From the IMG/VR virus record IMGVR_UViG_3300036864_000090, positions 1 through 20,026 of that record: DNA of 20,026 nucleotides; one strand, 5' to 3'. The DNA is from a virus. The position numbers and the translations under genes were made by a program. The notes under the pieces were generated by a model, which was not told the origin of the DNA, ran no database searches, and saw nothing but the letters and a program-made list of their open reading frames with translations. Positions 6,609 through 14,590 of the stretch are shown here, one piece after another. Numbering within the stretch: the stretch's first letter is position 1; each line of letters starts with the position of its first letter.

Positions 6609-9335
6609 ATGGCTTTCACACCGACGCCGTGCGCGGGTTGTGGCGGGGGTGCAGGAGGGGGATTCGACGTAGAGCAGAATCTGCTCTGTGACACCCTCGC
6701 AGACGGCTCTATCGTAGGTACCGCGCTGGCCATCTGGACCTACGACGACGCAGGAAACCCGGTCGGCGCACCGACCTTCGTGCACCCGATCACCGGTGTC
6801 GCGTACGTTGCCCAGGGCACGCTTATGCCGTGCCCTGGCGAGACAGGCTGTCTGGAGCCCGTGCAGTTCTGTTTCACCAGCACAGCCGTCGGCGACGTGG
6901 ACCACCCCGGCCGCCAGTACGATCTGACGCTGCCGATCAACCCGGGCTTCGCCGTCCAGTCGATGAACGTGGACGCGGTCAACCACGCGGCCAACCTGGT
7001 ATGGAGCGTTGACGACCCGGACGGTGAAGCGTTCCGCGCTGACCTGACGACCTTCATCGATACGCGCATCCCATCGGGTGCTGTGGTCACGATCACCAAC
7101 CCGAACGCCGGTACCGCCCAGGTCTGCGGTACCGCGCTGCCGATGACGATCCACATTGAGTGCATCCGTCTCGACGAAGACCCGCCGAACCTGATCGAAC
7201 TGATCTACAACGGCGGCCAGGACCTGATCCAGAACCCCGCGTACAACGAATCCCCGGCGCTCAACCCGCCCGTGTCCCAGGGCAACTACGGCTTCCGCCT
7301 GCTGTCCCGCCAGGACGACCCCGGCCCGTTCCCCGGCAACCAGCCCGCCAACGACGCGCTCTGCACCAACGTCGCGAACCGGGGATGGGAGACCAACGAC
7401 GTTGGCCGGACCTTCGAGATCTGGGGACAGGATCAGGTCAACGCGTCGAACGTCACGCCGACTCCGCGCGGGACACCGGTCCAGGAGATCACGTCCGACG
7501 GCCCGCCCCCAGGCGGCATCTCGACGATCTGGCAGACGTTCCAGGCCCCGGCTTCCGGCAACTTCGTCATCCGCGTCGTGCACGGCGCACGGGACGCGGG
7601 CGAGACGCACCGCATCACGCTGGACAACGGCGACACGAACGCCGCCCAGAACGGCGACCTGATCGACAACATCACCACTCCAGGTGTTGTCACCAACTCC
7701 CCCGGTGGTCCTGGCCCGTGGACCACGTTCACGCAGACGATCCCGCTGACAGCGGGCAACATCTACACGTTGGCGATTTCGGAGACCGATGGATCGCCGG
7801 ACGCACGCGGCGGTCTGTTCACCGACATGCGCGCCTACATCGATCTGCCGGACCTGCGCGCGACCGCGACCACCGACGATGACACCTGTGTGGTGACCAC
7901 GCAGGAGACCACCAGCACGACGACGTGCGAGCTGTGGTCGCCGTTGTGCGAGAACGGCGACATCACGGCGTGGAAGAACGCAGAGGATGGCCAGGTCCTC
8001 ACCAACGCGTCGTTCTGGGGCCAGACCCCCTCGCCGGAGTGCTGCACGTCACCGGCGGCCAGCGGTGGGACCGGCAGTGTCTCGGCGGGCAACCTGGTTC
8101 ACTCGTACGCCATCTGCGGTGTGGTCGGAGGCGTCGCCCAGTCGCTCGTGCGGGTGGTCTACACCGACCAGGCCGGGGGCGTGCTGGCCAGCACTATCAT
8201 CGGCCCCGACGGCGGCCCGGTCACCCCGGCGAGCTGGGTTCCCGGCGACTGTGGTGACACCGCGCGGATCCCACTCGGCCCGGTCTGCTACCAGAGCGGA
8301 GGCCCGGTCACTAACCAGGGCTTCATGACGGTGGACGCCGACAACAACCCCGTTTTGTTCAACCTGAACGGCGCGATCGTTGCTCCCGGCTACACGATCG
8401 TGGTCTGCCCCGATACGCAGATCTCCGACGAGATCCTCTGCGACGCAGGGAACGCCAACCATCAGTTCCTCCGCGTCTACGTCAACAGCCCGGTATCCAG
8501 CGGGAATTCGGTCCTGTGGAACCTGGAGCTGGACGGGACCACGCTCTATGCCCCCGTCGGCCCGGTCGGAATCTGCTCGGCTGGCGATACCCGCGACAGC
8601 GAGCTGCAACTCCTCTGCGACGCAACGCCTACCCGGTTCCTGCGCAAGTACCTGTACGACGGCGAGACCGGTGCATTCGTCGGAGTCGTGAACACCACGC
8701 TCGACGGAACCACGCCGTTCGCTCCGGTCGGTGCCGTCGGCATCTGCACGACGCCGACAGCCACGGACTTCGACTTCGTGGTGCTGGAGCTGTGCGACAA
8801 CAACGGTGGATTCCTGCGCCGCCTGACGTTCAACTCGTCCACGGGCGTAGTCACGTCTACGGTCAACACCACGCTTGCCGGGGTCAACTACGTGCCGGTG
8901 GGTACGGTCGGAATCTGCGACGGCTGCTGCCCGACAGTGGTCGGCGAAGGATGCAGCAACACCGGCTCCGGAAAGTACGTGGCCATTCGCAGCACGGCCG
9001 GAGTGGTCTCGCTGTTCGATGCCGTGACTGGGGCGGCCATCGTCGCAGGCAACGTGATCGCGTGCACGACGACTCTGAACGCTCAGGCGCGGATGCTGGC
9101 CGCTTCCACGAGCTGGACTCCGGGCGGGGACGTGACCGGCGTGCTGACGAGTGTCTCGGCAACGGTGGTCACCGGCACTGCAACGGTCACCGACTCGAAT
9201 GGCACGGTCGTGTCTGGGATCCCTGTCGGCGCGACACTCGAATGGACGGTAGAGGACGCCAATACGCTGACCGGCCCACAGAGCATCGCAGCCGACGCGG
9301 CCAGCTCGGTCCTGGTGACCTGGACTCAGCGGTGA
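6609..9335 (+). CDS. Large virion surface protein with lectin-like domain and three 59-residue repeats
   Basis: The product has 908 residues, starting at ATG 6609 with AGGGGGG (6594-6600) upstream. The N-terminus is Cys/Gly-rich (CAGCGGGAGGG). Residues about 258-415 look like a galactose-binding-type beta sandwich: GWETNDVGRTFEIWGQ, then ISTIWQTFQA, VVHGARDAGETHRITLDNG and GGLFTDMRAYIDLP. This layout matches bacterial adhesin or lectin domains with an EIWG...LYQ...HRGR...GNFLDD pattern. Residues 609 to about 772 are three repeats spaced exactly 59 residues apart, each starting x[LI]LCD or ELCD and ending in PVGxVGIC. The C-terminus is Thr/Val-rich beta sequence. There is no signal peptide or TM segment, consistent with a virion protein. 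Its place after the capsid genes favours a head decoration or head fibre, though a tail adhesin cannot be excluded. The next gene overlaps it by 4 bases. Confidence 0.75.
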   Translation: MAFTPTPCAGCGGGAGGGFDVEQNLLCDTLADGSIVGTALAIWTYDDAGNPVGAPTFVHPITGVAYVAQGTLMPCPGETGCLEPVQFCFTSTAVGDVDHPGRQYDLTLPINPGFAVQSMNVDAVNHAANLVWSVDDPDGEAFRADLTTFIDTRIPSGAVVTITNPNAGTAQVCGTALPMTIHIECIRLDEDPPNLIELIYNGGQDLIQNPAYNESPALNPPVSQGNYGFRLLSRQDDPGPFPGNQPANDALCTNVANRGWETNDVGRTFEIWGQDQVNASNVTPTPRGTPVQEITSDGPPPGGISTIWQTFQAPASGNFVIRVVHGARDAGETHRITLDNGDTNAAQNGDLIDNITTPGVVTNSPGGPGPWTTFTQTIPLTAGNIYTLAISETDGSPDARGGLFTDMRAYIDLPDLRATATTDDDTCVVTTQETTSTTTCELWSPLCENGDITAWKNAEDGQVLTNASFWGQTPSPECCTSPAASGGTGSVSAGNLVHSYAICGVVGGVAQSLVRVVYTDQAGGVLASTIIGPDGGPVTPASWVPGDCGDTARIPLGPVCYQSGGPVTNQGFMTVDADNNPVLFNLNGAIVAPGYTIVVCPDTQISDEILCDAGNANHQFLRVYVNSPVSSGNSVLWNLELDGTTLYAPVGPVGICSAGDTRDSELQLLCDATPTRFLRKYLYDGETGAFVGVVNTTLDGTTPFAPVGAVGICTTPTATDFDFVVLELCDNNGGFLRRLTFNSSTGVVTSTVNTTLAGVNYVPVGTVGICDGCCPTVVGEGCSNTGSGKYVAIRSTAGVVSLFDAVTGAAIVAGNVIACTTTLNAQARMLAASTSWTPGGDVTGVLTSVSATVVTGTATVTDSNGTVVSGIPVGATLEWTVEDANTLTGPQSIAADAASSVLVTWTQR
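8433..8922 (+). repeat. Three in-frame 177-bp coding repeats
   Basis: Repeat units begin at 8433, 8610 and 8787, each 177 bases (59 codons) apart, and encode LCD...FLR...TTL[DA]G...PVGxVGIC. Conservation is at protein rather than DNA level, so the duplication is old and kept by selection on the fold. Each unit keeps one Cys near the start and one near the end. Confidence 0.8.
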
Positions 9336-9658
9336 CCGCCGCAACGCACGCCCACTCCAAATCCAGCCCGACGAAGTTTGCTGCCACGGGCGTGACTGAT
9401 GGCTCGGGCAACGTGACGTTCAACTTTCCGGTCGGGCTGTTCTCGGCCGCCCCGGTGGTCACGGCCCAGTACCAAGGGGCCGCGTCATCCTCGCCGGTGG
9501 ACTACCGGATCACAGCACGGTCGGCTACCAGCGTCACGCTGAATGTCCGGCAGTCCCTGGCTACCGTCGTCGCTCTGATCGGTCTCACGATCCTCGCCCA
9601 ATCGCAGCCGTTGGCGGGGGCAACTATCCACGTGATCGCCTCGGAGATCGCCCCGTGA
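9332..9658 (+). CDS. Small beta-rich structural protein (fibre/decoration C-terminal-like domain)
   Basis: The product has 108 residues. The start is GTG 9332-9334, overlapping the TGA of the previous gene (GTGA); the frame extends far upstream, but only inside that gene. It reads as a single beta-rich domain: VTDGSGNVTFNFPVGLFSAA, then APVVTAQYQGA, DYRITARSATSVTLNVRQS and ATIHVIASEIAP. This pattern (GNVTF.FP..F..APVV.A, then TS.TLNVRQ) resembles end domains of actinophage tail or surface proteins. Here it is a separate gene, translationally coupled to the large surface protein before it and to the one after it. It may be a subunit of the same appendage. No TM segment or signal peptide is seen. 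Confidence 0.7.
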   Translation: MTAATHAHSKSSPTKFAATGVTDGSGNVTFNFPVGLFSAAPVVTAQYQGAASSSPVDYRITARSATSVTLNVRQSLATVVALIGLTILAQSQPLAGATIHVIASEIAP

Positions 9659-11730
9659 GCAATGTGACGTGGTTCCCCGACGCGCCTCCGTTCCCGGGCA
9701 CGTCGGCATGGGAGTACTCAGGCAACTCGGGCGCGTCGTACGTCCCGTACACCGGGAGCATCATCAATCAGGTACTCGGTCCGACCGGCACGCAGCGATT
9801 CCGGGCGTCGTTCACTGTCCCGTCCGGTGCACCGAACCACATGACGATCGCGTGGCGGGGTGACATCCACGACGGCACGGTCAACCAGCCGTCAGAGCTG
9901 TGGATCGATGGGGCGTTCGTTGCCATGGGAGGCAACAGCACGACTGCGATCTTCACTGCTTCCCTGCCGACCCCGGCGGCCGGGGCGCACACCGTAGAGA
10001 TCCGGGTCGGCGCTGCCGATGACAACGGCCCCGGCACGTTCCTGACCTCTGTAGACGTGGACGTGTTCAACTCGATTCCTTGTGCCTGCTGCGCACTCCC
10101 AGAGCTTTGCGGGACATCACTGGTCGAAATGCAATTCGATGCGGTGGCCGAGAGTACTCCCGGCGCTGCTGGCTGGAGCCAGGTCAACCTGTTCCAGACC
10201 GCTGATGGGGTCAAGCTCACCACGAATATCTCCGGCTACAACTCCCCCGGGAATCCGCCGCCATCGCCGACGCCAGTAGTGGACTACACCTTCGCCACCC
10301 CGCAGAACTATGTGCGAGGCGTTCGTCTGTGGAACCAGTGCGGCGGAGACCTAGGCGACTCCGATGGGCTGAGCAATACCACAGTCGTCACATTCCTGGA
10401 CGCAGCTAACAACGTCCTCTACACAGGGAATCTGAGCGCCGGGAACGGCGCTGCACCGTTCACCACGCTAATCCCCAGCGGTGCTCTGCTGAACGGAGTC
10501 AAAACCGTTCGGCTATCGAACCTCGGCAAGCAATCCGCGAGCAGTGCTTCCCCGTTGTGGCGCGAGCTGCAAGCCCTTCAGGTTCAGCCTGCGTACGCGC
10601 ATCTGTGCTGCGAGCCGGTGGTTGGGGCGACGTACGAGATCGACTGGTCCTACGCGCACCGGGCCAGATCCGGATCGGAGACGGCACAGCTCCGGATTGG
10701 GGATGCCGCCAACCCGCTCGGCACCAATCCGATCATAGACACTCACAACACAGTCCCCGCCAACGGCTGGACGTTGCGATCGGGAACCGTTCCTATCGGT
10801 GCCGGGTTCCCGTCGATCCGAATGGAATTCCAGGCTCTGGCCCCTGGCGGCAGCGTGGGAAACTTTCTCGATGCCTGCTCGGTCGTGCTTCGCCGAGTGC
10901 TCCCTACCCCCGCTAACTTCGGGGAACAGCTCACCAACGGTGGATTCGAGAACACTGGTGGGGGCCCCGGCACAGTGACCTTTCCCCCGACAAGTACCCC
11001 CGGTTCTGGCTGGAGTACCACCGATGGCTGCGCTTGTCTGGAGATCTGGGGGACGGGTGCGATAGGCGTTCCCTCATTCGCTGGCGTCCGGCATGCTGAG
11101 ATGAACGCTTTTGTCAATGGAACGCTTTTCCAGAATGCCGCGCTGGAGACCTGCGAAAACCTCGTCACCTGGTACGACGGAAACGGCAACAAGCTGGTAC
11201 CTGCGGATGTGACGCCTTGTCCGGTGGGAGGGCCCGCGCTTTCTAATCCGTTCGTCACCAATCTAGTGATGACCGGCGCGTTCTTCGGTGACGGCCCGGA
11301 CCCGGCCGGAGAGAATATCTGCGCGGTAGTCCCAGCGCCGTCATCGACCACGCATTTCGCAGCGCCATCCGGTGGATGCTATGACCCGGATGGGCTCGCT
11401 AATCCCACTATGACGTGGACCGGCCCGCTCAATCAGATTGAGCTGGAGTATGGCAACCTGCCGCAATCCTCGGGTGGGGTACAGGTCAATTTCAACAGCG
11501 CGGAAACCGGGCTGTTGACGTGGCCGGTCAATGGGACGCCGATGGTTGCCGGTGAAGAACGCACGAGCAATCCGACCCCGGCCGGTGGCTACGCCGTACT
11601 GCGGTACATCTCCGGACCTGTCGGGGTCAACGCACCGAAGTCGGCCAGTGCGTCTAACTGGTGGCTACATCAGGGATCGACAGACAACACCACGCCGCCC
11701 ATCCGATTCCGCCTGACGCTATTCCCGTGA
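9655..11730 (+). CDS. Large virion surface protein with several carbohydrate-binding-like domains
   Basis: The product has 691 residues, with a GTG start at 9655 overlapping the previous TGA. Residues 1 to about 140 form a beta-sandwich-like domain (QRFRASFTVPSGAPNHMTIA, AGAHTVEIRVGAADD) ending in a Cys cluster, PCACCALPELC. Residues about 150-315 look like a second galactose-binding-type domain (YTFATPQNYVRGVRLWNQCG, NGVKTVRLSNLG). Residues about 322-411 contain YEIDWSYAHRARSGSETAQL and GNFLDACSV, the second half of a known bacterial adhesin-type domain. Residues about 427-498 contain NGGFENTGGG, CLEIWGTGAIGVP, HAEMNAF and LFQ, the first half of the same kind of domain. The halves thus appear in swapped order. 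No signal peptide or TM segment is seen. It probably binds surface glycans as part of the virion. GC is slightly lower and codon use more mixed than in the capsid genes. Confidence 0.72.
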   Translation: MSNVTWFPDAPPFPGTSAWEYSGNSGASYVPYTGSIINQVLGPTGTQRFRASFTVPSGAPNHMTIAWRGDIHDGTVNQPSELWIDGAFVAMGGNSTTAIFTASLPTPAAGAHTVEIRVGAADDNGPGTFLTSVDVDVFNSIPCACCALPELCGTSLVEMQFDAVAESTPGAAGWSQVNLFQTADGVKLTTNISGYNSPGNPPPSPTPVVDYTFATPQNYVRGVRLWNQCGGDLGDSDGLSNTTVVTFLDAANNVLYTGNLSAGNGAAPFTTLIPSGALLNGVKTVRLSNLGKQSASSASPLWRELQALQVQPAYAHLCCEPVVGATYEIDWSYAHRARSGSETAQLRIGDAANPLGTNPIIDTHNTVPANGWTLRSGTVPIGAGFPSIRMEFQALAPGGSVGNFLDACSVVLRRVLPTPANFGEQLTNGGFENTGGGPGTVTFPPTSTPGSGWSTTDGCACLEIWGTGAIGVPSFAGVRHAEMNAFVNGTLFQNAALETCENLVTWYDGNGNKLVPADVTPCPVGGPALSNPFVTNLVMTGAFFGDGPDPAGENICAVVPAPSSTTHFAAPSGGCYDPDGLANPTMTWTGPLNQIELEYGNLPQSSGGVQVNFNSAETGLLTWPVNGTPMVAGEERTSNPTPAGGYAVLRYISGPVGVNAPKSASASNWWLHQGSTDNTTPPIRFRLTLFP

Positions 11731-11900
11731 TGCCCCGCACACCCGAAGGTGCGAGTTGTCACCCAACCGAGAGGAGGCCCCTTAACCGATAGCGCTGGCT
11801 CGCCCCCTTGCGTGATCGGTCCAACACACTACGCGACAATAGAACAACGCACGCACGTTCGATGGCCCGTCCAGCCGTCGATCTGAGAAAGGGGCGACCC

Positions 11901-12170
11901 GTGACGGGGACGGATATAGCCGCGATCATCACAGCGATAGGTGGCGCAGTGGCAGCAGTCCTCGGCGCGCTTGCTCTGGTGAAGCGCCGGTCAAGTGAAC
12001 TAGGCAAGCAACATCAGGCAGACTGCGAGGACTGCTACGTCGAACGGCGGGCTCTGATTCGGTGGATCAACCGGCTCAGAGATCTCCTCGCGATCCACGG
12101 AATTCCAGAGCCGGAAGGGCTTGACGATGAACTCGGGAACCGACGGCAAACCGTCCAGGCGGAAGAGTGA
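11901..12170 (+). CDS. Small membrane protein with one N-terminal TM segment
   Basis: The start is GTG 11901, with GAAAGGGG (about 11886-11893) 7-8 bases upstream; a TTG 31 codons earlier is possible but lacks a good site. The product has 89 residues: a hydrophobic stretch at about residues 5-26 ([20 protein letters not shown], then LV), a basic stop ([10 protein letters not shown]), a [10 protein letters not shown] motif and a charged helix. This suggests an N-terminal anchor with a cytoplasmic or coat-facing tail. Similar small proteins with a TM segment and CxxC occur in actinophage structural or lysis regions. It could be a holin-like protein, but there is only one TM and no endolysin is in view. 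It overlaps the collagen-like gene by 44 bases, so the two are probably co-produced. The 170 bases upstream hold no gene and only a weak hairpin at about 11736-11753. Confidence 0.68.
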   Translation: MTGTDIAAIITAIGGAVAAVLGALALVKRRSSELGKQHQADCEDCYVERRALIRWINRLRDLLAIHGIPEPEGLDDELGNRRQTVQAEE

Positions 12171-12873
12171 TGCTCCGGTTGGGTGGCGACTGGTCGGGCT
12201 GATCATCCTCGGCGTGGCCTGCATCGTTGCCGTGGCAGCATACGCGCTGCAAGGCAAATCCTCGGAGAGCAACCGCGCTGACACTGCGGTCGAGCAGGGT
12301 CAGGACGTACAGGCCGACGCCAAGACCCTCGCGGCCGGGATCCAGAAAGAATGCGCCAAGGGCAAGAAAGTCTCGCCGGTGATCGCCCCCTACTGCCCGA
12401 AGGCCAAAGAGGTCATCGAGCAACCGCCGATCGAAGGCAAGCCCGGGCGAGAGGGCCCGATGGGACCTGCTGGCCCAACCGGTGCTCCCGGCCGACCAGG
12501 GGCCGACAGCACCATTCCCGGGCCGACGGGTCCGCCGGGGGCAGACAGCACAGTGCCAGGGCCAGGCGGCCAGACCGGATCACCCGGTGCCGACAGCACA
12601 GTGCCAGGTCCGACCGGACCGCCTGGGGCCGACAGCACCATTCCCGGGCCTACGGGTCCGCCCGGGGCCGACAGCACGATCGCCGGACCGACCGGCCCAG
12701 TCGGTCCTATGGGTCCGGTCGGTCCACCGGGGGTGGGGATCGTGTCGGTAAAATGTGAGACCGACGCGCCGCACAACCAACTGTTCACGTTCACCTTTAC
12801 GTTCACGCTCAGCAACGGCGAGGTAGTGCCGGTGACCTGCCAGAACGCTCCGACGGAAGGCAACTCCCCATGA
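12127..12873 (+). CDS. Membrane-anchored collagen-like protein
   Basis: The product has 248 residues. ATG 12127 is preferred over TTG 12121 because GGAAGGG (12113-12119) is 7 bases away. Layout: a basic N-terminus (KPSRRK), one TM segment at residues about 22-41 ([20 protein letters not shown]), a charged helical stalk with two Cys (76 and 90), a collagen-type Gly-X-Y region at about 104-203, and a C-terminal beta domain (about 204-248) with two Cys. The positive-inside rule predicts N-in, C-out topology. The collagen part has five GADST[IV][PA] units, each breaking the Gly-X-Y register by one residue. Collagen-like proteins are common in actinophages as fibres. The TM anchor suggests display on the host membrane, or delivery to it, rather than a simple tail fibre. 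ATGA overlaps join it to the next gene. Confidence 0.8.
   Translation: MNSGTDGKPSRRKSDAPVGWRLVGLIILGVACIVAVAAYALQGKSSESNRADTAVEQGQDVQADAKTLAAGIQKECAKGKKVSPVIAPYCPKAKEVIEQPPIEGKPGREGPMGPAGPTGAPGRPGADSTIPGPTGPPGADSTVPGPGGQTGSPGADSTVPGPTGPPGADSTIPGPTGPPGADSTIAGPTGPVGPMGPVGPPGVGIVSVKCETDAPHNQLFTFTFTFTLSNGEVVPVTCQNAPTEGNSP
12499..12690 (+). repeat. Collagen-coding short repeats
   Basis: Copies of a GGGGCCGACAGCACC-type unit recur at 39- or 48-base intervals. One 26-base stretch occurs exactly at both 12499-12524 and 12625-12650. The units encode [11 protein letters not shown][IV]P. Such near-identical units can gain or lose copies by slippage or recombination, so length may vary between related phages. 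Confidence 0.75.
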
Positions 12874-13604
12874 CCGACGTTCCTTTCGATCCCGCCGCGC
12901 TGTCCCCGAACGATTCCCAGATGGACCTGCGCGGGAACCTGGACCGGTGGATGCGGCTGAACGTCCTGGACGACGGCACGCCTACGAGCGGATGGCCAAA
13001 CCGATTCGAGATCTGGAACGAGCAGGCACTCGACGAACTGCGCATCGTCGCCTGGCTGAACGAACGGGGCGAATGGCGCTGCATCCCCGCCAAGGAAAAC
13101 ACTGTCGCCTGGGCGCTGTATATCAAAGAGCTGCCGACCGACCCGGATCACCACACGACGAACGTGTGGCAGATCCTGGACAACCGGACCGATCGCAACG
13201 TTCTGCTCGGGGTGGACTCCCTCGGCAAGCTGGTGGGCCTGAACGCCCCGGACGCAACGTACGGGCCGTGGACCACGATCCCGCTCGACCCGGCTTTCGC
13301 GGCTGCCAGCGGTGGCGGGTACCGCGCGCCCGAGATCCGGTCGGCCCCGGGCGGCATGCTGCAACTGCGCGGCCGGATGTCATCGGTTGGCGCGTGGGTC
13401 GCGAACACTTCCGTGATCGGGACGATCCCCACGAACGACGCCAACGCCAACTCGCTCCGGCCGACGGTGCCTGCTCAGTTGCTGATCCGTGCCAGCTCGA
13501 CCATGGCCAACCTGATAATCAACACGGATGGGACGATCGTCTGCGCGCAGGCTGTCACCGGCGGCAGCAACGCTTCCATCGAAGGTCTACAGCTCTCGAA
13601 GTAG
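12870..13604 (+). CDS. Structural protein with fibre-tip-like C-terminal domain
   Basis: The product has 244 residues, with ATG 12870 overlapping the collagen gene's TGA (ATGA). The N-terminal part (about 1-140) is Trp-rich with a mixed pattern ([39 protein letters not shown]). The C-terminal part (about 145-244) has [42 protein letters not shown] and [12 protein letters not shown]. This matches the style of trimeric tail-fibre or receptor-binding tips in actinophages (RxxxGxxQLRGR, then GTxPxxxxP, then IxxDGTI). Its partner is probably the collagen-like stalk encoded just before: stalk and head made as separate, coupled chains. It lacks a signal peptide and TM segment. A promoter-like element starts at its stop codon. 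Confidence 0.7.
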   Translation: MTDVPFDPAALSPNDSQMDLRGNLDRWMRLNVLDDGTPTSGWPNRFEIWNEQALDELRIVAWLNERGEWRCIPAKENTVAWALYIKELPTDPDHHTTNVWQILDNRTDRNVLLGVDSLGKLVGLNAPDATYGPWTTIPLDPAFAAASGGGYRAPEIRSAPGGMLQLRGRMSSVGAWVANTSVIGTIPTNDANANSLRPTVPAQLLIRASSTMANLIINTDGTIVCAQAVTGGSNASIEGLQLSK

Positions 13605-13659
13605 TACGATTGCCGTGACGTAGCTACGCCGTCTGTGCCTTGGGTGATACGCTGTAGCT
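13605..13659 (+). promoter_or_regulatory. Divergent copy of the promoter module, upstream of the endonuclease gene
   Basis: TACGAT (13605-13610) follows the stop codon of the fibre-tip gene directly. TGACGTAGCTACG (13616-13628) matches the same stretch at 14518-14530, and CCGTCTGTGCCTTGGG is a diverged form of the conserved leader block. TAGCTAC (13621-13627) could pair with GTAGCTA (about 13653-13659), next to the ATG. The copy has lost the GGGCCGG end of the block, so it may be weaker or differently controlled. Confidence 0.5.
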
Positions 13660-14505
13660 ATGACAGGTAGAGTACGCGATCTGGCCGGAATTCGCTTCGG
13701 CCTATTAGTCGCGATCGAACGATCAGGTACCGCCCCCGGGACTCGGGGAGCGGCATGGATATGCGTGTGTGATTGCGGTGCAAGGAAAACAGTCCGTGGC
13801 GCTAACTTGACAAGCGGTCGAACAAAATCGTGCGGATGTACGCGGGGTGAATTCAAGGATTTGACGGGTCTTGTACAGGGACGGCTGACCGTTCTGAGGC
13901 GCGTAGAAAACGATACGCGCGGACGATCGCAGTGGCTCTGTAGGTGTTCCTGCGGCGCAACCAAGATCATGAACGGCTCTAACTCATGTAGAGCGACTTC
14001 TTGTGGGTGCGAATCGCGCATACCCAGGGCGAGCCTTGCAGGACAGTCGTTCGGGCTACTCACTGCGGTGCGGGATGTGGGGAAAGACAGGGAGGGCCGT
14101 CGCCTCTGGCTGTGCACTTGCTTTTGCGGCGGCGCACACACCGTACCGGCTTCCCGTCTGACGAAAGGGCACACTCGCTCGTGTGGCTGCATCCGGGGGA
14201 ACAACAAACAGAACACCGTATACCTACTTCGTAACCCTGACGACAGCACAGTCAAGATTGGGATCACCACCGTAGGGCCTAACGCCAAGTCGGATCGGTT
14301 CGGCGAGCACCGGCGCGACGGCTACACAGACCGGGTTTTCCTTCGGTCAGACCTGCCGGGCGGCGCTGCTCGGAGGATCGAACTAGATGTGCTGGAGAAC
14401 CTCCGGGCCCTAGGTGCCCGCCCCATCCGAGGGGTGGAGTACTTCCCCGGCAGCTACCTCGCCCCCATCGTGAGCGTCTTGAGTACTCATCATCTGCTGA
14501 GCTAG
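13660..14505 (+). CDS. Putative GIY-YIG homing endonuclease with three zinc-ribbon-like repeats
   Basis: The product has 281 residues, starting at ATG 13660. Three tandem modules at residues about 10-60, 70-117 and 128-177 share GxxFGLL or GRLTV, then W[IL]C.C.CG, then [KT][ST]xSCGC. Four or five Cys in each suggest zinc binding; such modules occur as DNA-binding parts of phage HNH-type and other homing enzymes. Residues about 185-275 look like a GIY-YIG nuclease: V187-Y188-L189, then K199-I200-G201-I202, then R213 and H217, and a later Glu-containing helix. The expected GIY is VYL and YIG is KIG, so activity is plausible but not certain. Base composition is visibly lower in GC and codon use differs from neighbours, typical of a mobile gene. 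It is bracketed by copies of the promoter element. No intron is evident, so it would be free-standing. Confidence 0.72.
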   Translation: MTGRVRDLAGIRFGLLVAIERSGTAPGTRGAAWICVCDCGARKTVRGANLTSGRTKSCGCTRGEFKDLTGLVQGRLTVLRRVENDTRGRSQWLCRCSCGATKIMNGSNSCRATSCGCESRIPRASLAGQSFGLLTAVRDVGKDREGRRLWLCTCFCGGAHTVPASRLTKGHTRSCGCIRGNNKQNTVYLLRNPDDSTVKIGITTVGPNAKSDRFGEHRRDGYTDRVFLRSDLPGGAARRIELDVLENLRALGARPIRGVEYFPGSYLAPIVSVLSTHHLLS

Positions 14506-14506
14506 G

Positions 14507-14586
14507 TATGATTCGGGTGACGTAGCTACGTCATGCCGTCTGAGCCTCGGGCCGGGTGTCCTTCTAACCTGAGAGGACCCGGTCCC
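14507..14586 (+). promoter_or_regulatory. Promoter/leader module upstream of the major tail gene
   Basis: TATGAT (14507-14512), 5 of 6 bases of the -10 consensus, is followed by the perfect palindrome TGACGTAGCTACGTCA (14518-14533) and the conserved CTGAGCCTCGGGCCGGG (14540-14556). The leader can fold: GGG-CCGG-GTCCT (14549-14562, with a 2-base bulge) against AGGAC-CCGG-CCC (14574-14586, with a 1-base bulge). This holds most of the ribosome binding site GAGAGGA (14571-14577). The site is 13 bases from the ATG, longer than usual. No -35 match is seen. Confidence 0.6.
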
Positions 14587-14590
14587 AGAT

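Noticed and set aside
11736-11753. Hairpin after the 691-residue surface protein gene
   Set aside because: Only about 4 continuous base pairs in GCACACCCGAAGGTGC; too weak to call a terminator.
11769-11816. Ribosome-site-like AGAGGAGG followed by ATA and an 8-codon frame
   Set aside because: Too short to support; listed only because another gene in the window seems to use ATA.
12390-13364. 324-codon minus-strand frame with Gly/Pro repeats
   Set aside because: It is the antisense image of the collagen repeats (Gly/Pro codons are complementary), not an independent gene.
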